Positions 54,500 to 64,000 of a stretch of 64,000 bases of DNA are shown one piece after another (within the stretch, counting starts at the first letter, position 1; each line of letters opens with the position of its first letter). The notes under the pieces were generated by a model, which saw only the letters and a list, made by a program, of their open reading frames with translations, ran no database searches and was not told the origin of the DNA. Origin of the DNA: Carnegiea gigantea (taxonomy: Eukaryota > Streptophyta > Magnoliopsida > Caryophyllales > Cactaceae); the NCBI GenBank assembly GCA_029747015.1, contig JAKOGI010000054.1, forward strand, positions 357,501 through 421,500. The letters are read 5' to 3'. The translations under genes were made by a program, and so were the position numbers.

Positions 54500-55400
54500 A
54501 GCTCAAATATGACGTAAGCGATTATGGTAGCATTGCCGTTAGAGGCGCTATAAATATGTAACTCCTATCAAGGAATAGGCATAGGCATTAAGCATACATG
54601 ACCCAAAGAACAATCTGTTGTCAACAATGTCCTGAATTCCCATCCTAGGAATTCAAGTAATAAAGAGAATTACCTTCAAGAAAATTTTGAGATTGTCTCT
54701 TTATTCTTTAAAGTTATTGAGAAGAGAGAAATAGTTCGTAAATCAAAGTAAGTCCAGTAAAACCCGTGGAAAGGAAGGCGTGGCTTCAGATTGAAGAACG
54801 ACATATCTCAAGAAAAGGTACTAAGAAGAGGGAAGGTATAACTTCTGAATTTCCTTATCGATAATTTCCTCTATTACTTAGAGAGTACAATTTTCATATC
54901 AAGCGAAACAGTGTTATCTATTATTCGTTCATTATTGTTCTCTCATCAAAGAGTTTTAAAGTTTTTTCTACAAAAAGTTACCAAACTTGTTTATATAACG
55001 GTATCAGAGTCTACCCAATAATTGAGCCTACCTAAGAATTGAACCTACCCAAGAATTAAGCCTACCCCAATGAATAATAATATAATCTACCCAAGATGTA
55101 AATTCCAGTCAAACTTTAAATTAGATGGAGAAGGAGGATATCTAGTAGGGCAGACATTTAATATACCCAATCTAAAAATACTATTCACAAGAATAAGCAT
55201 GACATTTCTTAAGAACTTTTGATCTGACACCTAGAAGTCTAAGATAGAATCATCTTAAATCATTTTAAATCAAGCTTAGTTACCTTGCAACTCTGCCCTC
55301 TAGTGTACACCCAATTAATAAATTTCAAATAACTGATTACACAGACGAAGAAGAGGAACAAGAAATAAGAGAAGCTAATTAATAGAAACAAATAACAAAA
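54500..55400 (+). mobile_element. Retroelement 5' region: promoter, poly(A) signal and primer site
   Basis: In order: an as-1-like TGACGTAAGC (54510-54519), TATA box TATAAATA (54549-54556), AATAAA (54659-54664) and a CGGTATCAGAGT primer-site match to initiator tRNA-Met (54999-55010). This order (promoter, R-like segment with poly(A) signal, primer site) is shared by LTR retrotransposons and plant pararetroviruses. Downstream sequence is short and broken (TDYTDEEEEQEIREA near 55339). No second LTR was found, so an LTR fragment and an endogenous caulimovirid remnant both remain possible. Confidence 0.45.
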
Positions 55401-55794
55401 AAGGGGCATACAGTAATCTACTTTTAAAAAAGAAATTAATAAGAAAAGAGCATAAAGTCATTTGACAAATAAAACAAAGAGCAAAACAGTAACGGTTCCT
55501 CTTTTGCTCACTCCTACTGATATACCCATACTCCTCTTTAAAAAATCTATATTAATTAATTAGAATTTTTAATTAAATAAATATAATTAGCTAATATTAT
55601 TCTTAATCCTCACATTGTTATAATCAATTTGCAAAATTGCATATAATCAATTTTTCCCTTCTCAATTTTTTTCCCCCTTGGTGGGGTGGGGGGAGGGGGG
55701 TTGTTCTGAATTTCAAAGTCGCCCAAAATTTTACAAAATTAAAGCGCAGCTTACGCAGCGCGTTGTCGTTAGTTGTTACTTTGTTTTCCAGAAG
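55401..55794. other. Upstream region of the polymerase theta gene
   Basis: AT-rich to about 55660, then a CCCCCTTGGTGGGGTGGGG-type C/G-rich block (55672-55700). The promoter should lie here. TAGGGTTTCG at about 55876 resembles a telo-box. Confidence 0.35.
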
Positions 55795-55878
55795 ATGGCG
55801 GTCTTTCGGACATTTGAACACTCCTCCAGATATCACAGGGCACTTGCTCTTCGCGCAAGAACTTGCCCCAGTTTTTAG
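55795..55878 (+). promoter_or_regulatory. Candidate upstream ORF (27 codons)
   Basis: ATG GCG at 55795 opens a 27-codon frame (MAVFRTFEHSSRYHRALAL...) ending in TAG at 55876-55878, 32 bp before the main start at 55911. It matters only if transcription starts upstream of 55795, which sequence cannot prove. Confidence 0.35.
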
Positions 55879-55910
55879 GGTTTCGATAAACCCTCAAATT
55901 CCATCGAATA

Positions 55911-58900
55911 ATGGATTCTGGTTCACCTCGCAAGCGCATCGATCAGGTTCTTATCTTTCATCGATTCTCTTATCAACCATTGCTGATGCCAATTCGATCT
56001 CCCGTGTATTAATACTTGTAATTTGAGCTATATGGTTCAGTAATTTATTCAAACAATGCGGGTTGGCTATCGAAAGAACAACATATTTGGTATTGAAACT
56101 GATCAAGACTGAAAATTTCGCAATTGAAATTCAATCCTTCTTGTATTTGCAATTGAATACTGAAGATGGTTCAAATTTTGTGGTTTGATTGTACAGTTTT
56201 TTGCGTCGAAGAAAAAGAGAGCGTTTTCGCCAAAGACTTCCAAAGATTCATCTCCTAGGGCAAAAGGGTCCTTGGAGAGTTACTTGGTGACTTCACAGGA
56301 TGATGGCTCATCAACTACGCAAGGGCATGCTAGAAGAAACCTGGCCCCAGAAATTGATTTGTCAACTAAGCATGAAAAGAAAGAAACCCTTTTGCCAAAT
56401 GAAGGGAGATTCAGGGGTTCAGAGTCATCTGGAGCAGTCCCCAGTGGAGTGTGTGGGAGCAGTAATGAGGGTGCTGGAGCAGACGCCAATGGTAGTTCAG
56501 GCCCAGTTCATTGTCATGAGAACTTGGAGCTCAAGCAGTTTGCAGTTGACTTTTTGTCACTGTACTGTGGGTAAGTGGTTGCATTTGGAAGCGGTTAGCT
56601 TGCAAATGTGGCACATTTCAAATTGTCAGAGTGGAAATTTTAATGAAGTTATGATGTCTCAGCGCTTGTCTTATGCTTTTTGTCGCTCATCAATTGTCTA
56701 GAGACATTTCTACTCTTTAATTTCAAATAGTAGATTAGTAAGCCAATAACAAGGTTATCTGTTAGAGCATGCTTAATTTCAAATAGTAGATTAGTAGGCC
56801 AATAACAAGGTTATCTGTTAGAGCACGCTTATTAAGAAATGGGACTATAGTTGCAGGAGGGAGGGAGTCTATAGTTTGTCAAGTTGGCCATCTTTGGTTT
56901 TTGACTTTCTTCACTGTGTGTCATGTGCAGTGAACTGCAGGCAAGTTCTATGGCAGAGAAAAAGACTAGCGACCATAAAAGACAAGGGAGCCCATCTATG
57001 CTTGTTGTAGAAGGTAAAGCATTGAAGAGAAGGCATTGGCCAGATCCTCAGGCCCCTAGCTTTGCTACAACAAAGTCTGATAACGCGCTGAGTTGCCATA
57101 TTGCACAAAGGACAGAAACAGTTGTCAGCTGTTCAAGAGGAGTAAGATTCTGGATGTTTTGTTACATCCATCAGATGATCTTCATGAATCATAATACTTC
57201 ACTTCTGAATTCTGATTGATCGGTTCTCCTTGATAGGTTGACGGTGGCAACTGTATTTCTGAGCTGCAAATGAGCTTAAAGAAATGTAGCAAGGGGCCTG
57301 AGTCCACCATGGGGGTAAATGAGTGTTCTACTCCTGCTGCATTGCACAGGAGTTCTAATGCACGTGAAACTCCCTTATCAGGTCGTGGAAGTTCTATGTT
57401 TTCACCAGGGGAAGAATTTTGGAATGAGGCAATCCAAGTAGTTGATGGATTGTTTGCTCAAACTGGAAATGCCTTAATTAAGGTGCCGGAAGATGCAGAT
57501 GTTATCAATGTACAGACTGAGGGGGACTCCCACAAGTTTTGTGAAGGAGGGAGTTCAACTGATAAATTGAATGCACCAGTTGCAGATGGTAGTAGTTGTC
57601 TTAGGGAGACTGAGGTAAACGTTTGCCCATCAGATAAGCATATAAAAACAGTGGATGGAGAAGCATCGCCATTGCCTGTTAAACATTTGGACTTCTCACA
57701 TGAAGGGAAAAGTTTGGATGAAAGTATGCCACGAGAACCTTCTTCAGATAATAGAGAAGATTGTATGGGTAGTTCTCAATACTCTATGTATGGTTCTGTA
57801 AATGATGAGGGGCCACTGACTAGGAATTTGATACCAGCTGCTGTCGGGGTTCAATCAAAGGGAGTGGTAAACAAAGCATTAGAAACAGGATCCATTACTG
57901 CAGGAGAAAAGATTCGATCTAATTTATTAAGTCAGGAAAGCGACGGCAGTGTTTCTGCTTCACCAAGTAGAGAAAATATGAACATTGTTGCTTCTAGTGT
58001 CTCTGAAGGAACAAGTTCTCCGTTAAGTTCCATGCCTCTAAAGAACCGATTAGACTTAAGCAATTGGCTCCCATCCACTGTATGCGACATTTACCAACGA
58101 AAAGGGATTGTGAAACTGTACCCTTGGCAGGTAAGCTTCTTCATGCTGGGCGCACTAAATTTTATAATTTGTACAAGAATTACTTTTCTTTTGATAAAAT
58201 GTGCTCATCTAAGGTTTAGGTGATTGTATAGGTTATTTTTAAAAAAAAAAAAAAAATCAAGAGTTGGGGTTTATGCTGTAGTGTTTTGTCTTCTTTTAGC
58301 TCCTTTGTGCTCGGTTGAAAATGCCAATATCTTACACATTTACTTGCATTTGGCTGAGATTACTTTGCTTAAAGGGAGGGGAGTAGACTTCCTCTTTTCA
58401 CCCTCCACCCTATTTCAGTTGCCATTTACCATTTATTATGATGGAACTTTGTAATCTAGTGTTTTCTTGCTATTGGCCTCTATGGGTTCTCATTTTGTGT
58501 ACTCCTTAATACTATTTGCAGGTTGATTGTCTTGAAGTAGATGGTGTTCTGCAGAAGAGAAATCTTGTATACTGTGCATCCACAAGGTAAGTACTATCGC
58601 CATGGAAGATGGTTTTATTTCACATATAAAGTTCTTCTGTTGTTCACGATGGTTTTCTTGCCTTTCCATGGTTCAGTAGTTGCAGTTACTTTTGGCTACC
58701 TTGTGAATTTGATATGGAACATTATTTTGGGTGTCTAACATAACTTACATGAAAGCTAACATGATGTTAGTTCGATATTGCCTAAATTTTCACACAATTG
58801 GTGCAAATGCCACTGCCTCCAACATTCAATGTGAATCTTTATTTTAGGATGGTCTTACAAGATCCAAATATAGGCAACCTTACTTTTGCAAGCAAACAAA

Positions 58901-61900
58901 TAGGTTAATTATGAGAGACCCACACTTTCTTTTGCAGAAATAAAATTTCAGAAGAAATGCAGAAACAAAGTAGAGGAACGAAAATTAGCAACATACATAA
59001 TTACACACTATAGTAGAAATTGCTACAAAGCATAAAAATCAAACGGCATAATGATATGAACATTTCAAATGTGCATAATAAGTTAACTTTGAGCCAAGGA
59101 AATGACCAAGATAGACAATAATAAAACTCGACATTGTTATCGTATGAATGAATAAAAGAGGAAATACTAAAAGGAACTAGGTTCATAAACCTATTCATAT
59201 GCAAGTACATCCTAAGTTTCTAATTCATATGCCAAGTGCTAATACACAGGTTGTCACTGTGGGCAATGATGAGATCATTTGGCAGGATGATCCAAAAGCG
59301 CAATTCAACAGTTAAAAGTTTCTGCAGACAGGTTTGTGAGGTGTCCACTCACTCATCTTATTTTCCCTACCGATGCAACATGGAGGTCTAAGGCTCCCAC
59401 CAAAGCTTGCTTTCTGGTTTGGCGGTTACCAAAGGAAAGGTTTCCCAGAAAATATGCCTAAGAGGAGAAATTTTAAGTTGGCCGGTAGATGTTGTATGTG
59501 TCTCCAGTAGGAGGAATCGGTTGACTGCTGGTTTGTCCATTGTAGGTGGGTCTTTGAGCTTTGGCACTTATTGTTCTCCTTGTTGGGTGTTAGGTGGCTG
59601 CAACTTCAGACTATTAGAGATGTGTTGGTGGCTTGGTTGAAGAACGGCTAGCTTCTAGGAAGTTGGAAGATGATTCCATTGGCTATATGGTAGAATTTTT
59701 GGATGGAGAGGAATCGTCGGATTTTGAGGGCAAGGCTAGGTCTTATCTGGATTTCGACCTTCATTTTATGAGAGCTTTGTATAGATAGAGTCAAGTTCTC
59801 AATCATGGTACAAAATTGACTTTTTTAGATTTTGTTGATAAGATTATCCTTGAGAGCAAGAGGGTATGATTTGTATTGTGAGTGCCCATTTTGTACATGG
59901 GTGACATCCCCTTGGTGTCTTTAAAAAAAGGATTCATATGCCAAGTGCATTCTAACTGATGAAGGGGAATCACTAAGTGCTTAGGTGGCTAAGGGTAAGG
60001 GCTAACTTAAATTAAGATCCACAACCCTATCCTTGAATTTTATAATCTCAGTTCTGACCTAGTTTATCCTAGTTCAATTTTTGGGTCCTTCCCTTCCTCT
60101 GTTGTGCTCTAGAATGGTGATTCTCTGGCACTTTTTGGTTGCTGCCATAGTATTCATCTTCCTCTCAATGCGGCCAAACCATGCGAGTCTTGTATTTCTT
60201 TGGTTATGGTGATATTTTCTTTCTTTTTTTCCCATCCAAAATACTATGTGAGACATTAGAACTTAAAAACTAGATATTTGGAGATTGCATGTGTCTTTTA
60301 AAAACGTTCATGTTAACAATTAGTGGATTTTCCTTGCAGTTTTTGTCTTTCGGAAAATTTGTGGCTAGTCTTAATGCTATTTTCATTGGTCTTAATCTCA
60401 TTCCTAAAAGCATATGTTAGACAGTGAGAGTATTAAACAATCACCTCATCAATATGTGTAAATGCATTTACAAGTTGCTTTCGCAGGTGTGGACTTGCAG
60501 ATTGAGAGGTGTTGTATGTGGATGTCATTTATGAGAATTAGAATGTCTTTATTAGGGTAGGGGTGTCAAGCTTTTAGTGCTATGCTTTTTGCAAATGAGC
60601 TTCCCAACTTCACTAAAAATTTAGAAAGCCAGGAGTTATTCATAAGTCAGATACCAAAAGGATTATGATCATATCAATCGGGAGTTTCTTATATGTGTTA
60701 TGAGAAGAATGAGGTTTTGGGAAAGGTAGATTACATGAACTCATTGTCGCTTATCTTCAACTTCTTTGCAGTGCTTGTTAATGGTTCCGTACTTCCCTGA
60801 CACAATTCTTTTCAGTCTCTACAGGGTTTCACTAGGTTGATGTATGTTCTATTTTTGTTGGCCCATAGTGGGTTCCCTACTTGGATGTCGAGTTTTGCTT
60901 CTACAAGGGGGTTCGTCTTTCGGTTTTCCGTGGATGAATGAATTGGATGGCTATTAATGTTGTTGATGTATTCTTTGTTGATGATACCGTTATCCTTTTT
61001 GCCTATGATTGTGCGAAAATGGTTAACCTTTGGTGCGTTCTTATATGGTTTGAGGCGGTTTCGAGGTTGAGAGTTAGCTTTTGCAGAAACTCCTCCTCAC
61101 TACTTGAACATGCGGATATTACCCAATTGTTGTGTACTTTAGGTTGAATCAGTTGGTGCTTTTTAACTTCTTCACGTGGCCTCCCTCTCGTAGCAAAATT
61201 TAAGGAAGCTTATTTGGGAATATCGTGTTAAGGCATTTGAAAGAAGGCTTTTACGGCAGGAATACCTTTTTGAAGTGGGGAGATTAGCTCTTATTAGAAT
61301 TGTTCTTTAGGGTTTTTCATCTTAGTCTCTCCCTTTCCATATCCCATCTTTAGTGATAGCCAAATTAGAAAATAGAAGCAATCCAAAGAAACTTAGTTAG
61401 GGCTCTTTTAGGAGTGATTTCAAGTATCCTTTTATGAGATGCAATATTATTAAACAACCCATGCCTGATTTGGAGCTAGGTGTTTTCGACTTACGGCTCT
61501 TCAATGAGATTTCTACTCGATAAGTGGTTGTGGAGATTCATGAATGAGAAGGATGGTGAAGATTCTTTTCCCCATTTTTTGATTGAGGGCATGTTGGTTC
61601 TTCTATCTTTTCTTTTTTGGGCTTGATCATCAGGTTGATGGTGATTCCTTAAGAGATCTTTTCCCCTCTCTTTATGTCTGTCCATGACTTCTCTGTTGAT
61701 GATGAAACTCTTGTCATCTTTGCTGAATGAAATAGCACTTAGTGATTCTTCAAGTGATGTAGTTAGATGGGATTGTAATTCTAGTGGGGGTTTAAAGCCT
61801 ATTTGAAACTCTCATTCTTTCCTTTGGTGTCCATTCAATCTATATTTATAGACCGTACTAAGATTATTTGGAAGTATATGGCTTCCTTAAAGGTTTCATT

Positions 61901-63699
61901 TCTTGTTTGGGAAGCATCTCCTGAGAGTATTTTTGACGTGTATCAATTTACAAAGGAGGCGAGAGATATTTGTGAATACTAATGCTTCATGCGCAAAGGG
62001 GATCTGGTGTTGCCCAATCACTGGCTAGTTTAGTCTTAGTTTGGAATAGCTCCTTGGGAGCTGGCCTTAAGTTGTTTCAAACCTTGCCACCAAGCTTTTT
62101 TTTTTTTTTGGCTTGGGAGAGTTTCTTCGATGGGGAAGCTAAAGAGAACAATTCCATGTTAACCCACGTGCAATTTTTTGGAGCGTTTGGCATGAGAGAA
62201 CCAAAAGAATTTTTGAGGTAGTTGGATAAGATTATATGATCAATACTCTTTATTTTGGAAAGATGTGAAACTTTTTCTATTGTAGATTTTGCGGATAGGT
62301 CTGAACTTGGATATGTATAGTCCTTTTGTGAAATGCCCTTTAAAAAAAGAAGAAAAAGAGCGGGGAGACCTTTGGTTAAAAGCTGTATTTTGGTATCTAA
62401 CCTCGTGGTCAAAATATAAAAATATAATAAATTTTCTTCTCAAAAAAATTTGAATAAATAGTGGATTTATCCTTATAATTTGTTCCCTTATTATTCTTTT
62501 GTTCTAAGGAATTAAATCTCTAGCATTTACTAATTGTGCCTCTTGATAGCTTATTATATTCAAGCGATATGTTATCCCACTTGTGTGTGATTTGTTGCTT
62601 GTTGTAACACTATCCTTGACTACTCGTTTTTATGCTTCCAAGTGTTTTGTGATACACCAATTCTTGGGCGACACTATCTCACATAAGAGTTATTGAAACG
62701 GATTCCCTAAGGGGTGACATTTTAAAGGTTTTGAGACGACTATTACTATGTTTTAGAGTGATTTTTTAAATCAGGGGTGAGTGGGTGACTAATTGTTCAT
62801 ATAGGAGTGACTTTTCCTAAATGAACTATTAGTCACCCCAATTACTATTGAAAGTTATCATAAAAGTGTCGGTCTCATGATATGTCTTATGTGAGACTGT
62901 CTCACACACGACTTACTAGTATCAGTCTTATGTAGGTGGTCACCTCTACTTGGACTAATCTTTCTCATCCTGCAACAGTGCTGGCAAAAGCTTTGTTGCT
63001 GAAATCCTGATGTTGCGATGTGTGCTAGAGACTGGGAAAATGGCTCTGCTTGTGCTTCCTTACGTTTCAATTTGTGTTGAAAAGGTTGTTTCACTTTCTT
63101 TTCCCTGCTGCTGAGTTTGATTTCCTCCAGCATAAACGGTCATCGCCCTTCTGTTTTCTGGAATTATTAATAATGGTTTGTCACTGGGCTCAGGCAGAAC
63201 ATCTGGAGGTCCTTTTGGAACCGCTTGGCAAGCATGTTCGTAGCTATTACGGAAACCAAGGTGGTGGAACACTCCCAAAAAATACATCTGTGGCTGTATG
63301 TACCATAGAAAAGGCCAACTCTTTAACAAACCGATTATTGGAGGAGGATCGATTGTCGGAAGTGGGAATTATTGTGATTGATGAATTGCATATGGTAGAT
63401 ACTCTATAATGATCTGTGCTATACCTTTGAGTTTGATACTAGCTTGAGTGCCTGATCTTGAATGAATTAAAGAGTGGCTATCTCTTGTTTGTTGCTAGGT
63501 CGCTGATCCCAGTAGGGGTTATCTTTTGGAGCTTCTATTGACAAAACTTCGCTACGCAGCTGGCGAAGGTAATGGTGAGTCATCGAGTGGAGAAAGTTCA
63601 GGAACGAGTAGTGGAAAGGGTGATGTAGCTCATGGTCTACAAATTGTTGGGATGAGTGCTACGATGCCGAATGTGTCCGCAGTTGCTGATTGGCTTCAT
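55911..63699 (+). CDS. TEB: DNA polymerase theta / TEBICHI, 5' part (partial, 8 exons seen)
   Basis: A helicase-polymerase for microhomology-mediated end joining in the nucleus. Exons: 55911-55946, 56197-56570, 56931-57141, 57237-58130, 58522-58586, 62979-63084, 63194-63394, 63499-63699; phases join and the gene continues past the window. About 696 residues are encoded here. Residues 1-~480 are a Ser-rich, low-complexity N-terminal region. The superfamily-2 helicase then begins: LYPWQ, Walker A ASTSAGKS (524-531), the LLVLPYVSI motif, [25 protein letters not shown] box (625-628) and motif III SAT (682-684). The LVYCASTSAGKS/DELHMV combination is that of POLQ-type rather than other SF2 helicases. 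The Family A polymerase domain lies beyond the window. Intron 5 is 4.4 kb and carries LINE relics. Confidence 0.95.
56717..56828. repeat. 56-bp tandem duplication in polymerase theta intron 2
   Basis: Units 56717-56772 and 56773-56828 differ at only two positions (AAGCC/AGGCC and CATGC/CACGC). Confidence 0.9.
59240..59931 (+). mobile_element. 5'-truncated LINE with 17-bp target duplication
   Basis: ATTCATATGCCAAGTGC occurs at 59223-59239 and 59932-59948. Between them is 692 bp ending in CTTTAAAAAAAGG, a short A-rich tail. A decayed zf-RVT domain is included: [19 protein letters not shown] near 59371. It sits in polymerase theta intron 5. Confidence 0.85.
60480..62345 (+). mobile_element. LINE relic (reverse transcriptase C-terminal half and zf-RVT)
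   Basis: Successive broken frames give [81 protein letters not shown] and a final [15 protein letters not shown]. These occur in the order of a plant L1 ORF2 C-terminal half. There are many stops, and no target duplication was found. It sits in polymerase theta intron 5. Confidence 0.75.
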
Positions 63700-64000
63700 G
63701 TAAGTAGTATGCTTTACCTCATCTTTTCTAGCAGAATTCTACTCTCGGACATGAAAATGTTGCAATTCTCACTGGGGCTAGACTCTATTACTAAGTTATT
63801 ATCATATCGTGTGTGTCCTTATTAAAACAATATGTGTGGTTCCTAAACTCTGAATTTTTAGGTCCTTTCTTGCTTCCTTGTAATTCTTTGCTTTTCTTCT
63901 TCCTTTCTTTCTTCCTTCGGGGTGGCAGCGGGGTAGTTATGTGGCTTGCTTGCCAAACATGAGATGGTAAAAAGGCTTGACCCGCATCCTAGATGATTTG

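Noticed and set aside
57270..58223. 317-codon open frame, the longest in the window
   Set aside because: It is exon 4 of polymerase theta (57237-58130) plus read-through into intron 5-prime sequence, not a separate gene.

Overview
The window looks like nuclear DNA of a eudicot plant. It is AT-rich, and the genes have many GT-AG introns of about 70 bp to 4.4 kb. Encoded products include plastid-type UMP kinase and plant-type DNA polymerase theta. MITEs, LINE relics, a Ty3/gypsy element and long microsatellites fill the spaces. The species cannot be named from sequence alone. No bacterial-type operons, CRISPR arrays, tRNA or rRNA genes were seen.

Six protein-coding genes were rebuilt exon by exon, with reading phase checked across every junction. 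(1) A cytosolic-type chorismate mutase (1145-3886, +, 5 exons, 255 aa). (2) The gamma subunit of initiation factor eIF2 (6801-16251, +, 8 coding exons plus a leader exon, 464 aa). (3) A plastid UMP kinase (18048-22125, +, 7 exons, 335 aa). (4) A short F-box protein (24036-24998, +, 3 exons, 238 aa). (5) A mitochondrial 3-hydroxyisobutyryl-CoA hydrolase-like protein (25481-32572, -, 14 exons, 405 aa). (6) The 5' part of DNA polymerase theta/TEBICHI (55911 to beyond 63699, +, 8 exons seen), which runs off the right edge.

Layout: 1-25 kb is gene-dense, with all genes on the + strand. The HIBCH-like gene at 25.5-32.6 kb points the other way and converges on the F-box gene. From 32.6 to 55.9 kb there is a 23-kb gene-poor block. 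It holds LINE remnants, one 5.2-kb chromodomain-type Ty3/gypsy element with both LTRs and an AGGAG target duplication sitting inside an older LINE ORF1, a 1.6-kb inverted-repeat element packed with a TTTAGTGAGC motif, a Tourist-like MITE, two long TA/CA microsatellites, an unrecognised exon-like locus, and a retroelement leader with TATA box, poly(A) signal and initiator-Met primer site. The polymerase theta gene occupies the right end; its 4.4-kb intron 5 carries two LINE insertions.

The genes are housekeeping functions (shikimate/aromatic pathway, translation initiation, plastid pyrimidine nucleotides, branched-chain acyl-CoA catabolism, end-joining repair) and do not form one pathway. I found no convincing undescribed multi-gene system. 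The most unusual items are the TTTAGTGAGC element, the recurrent polar C-run/A-run tracts (several next to tRNA-like SINE bodies), a tandemly duplicated splice donor in eIF2-gamma, and a Glu-to-Asp change at a predicted catalytic position of the HIBCH-like protein.
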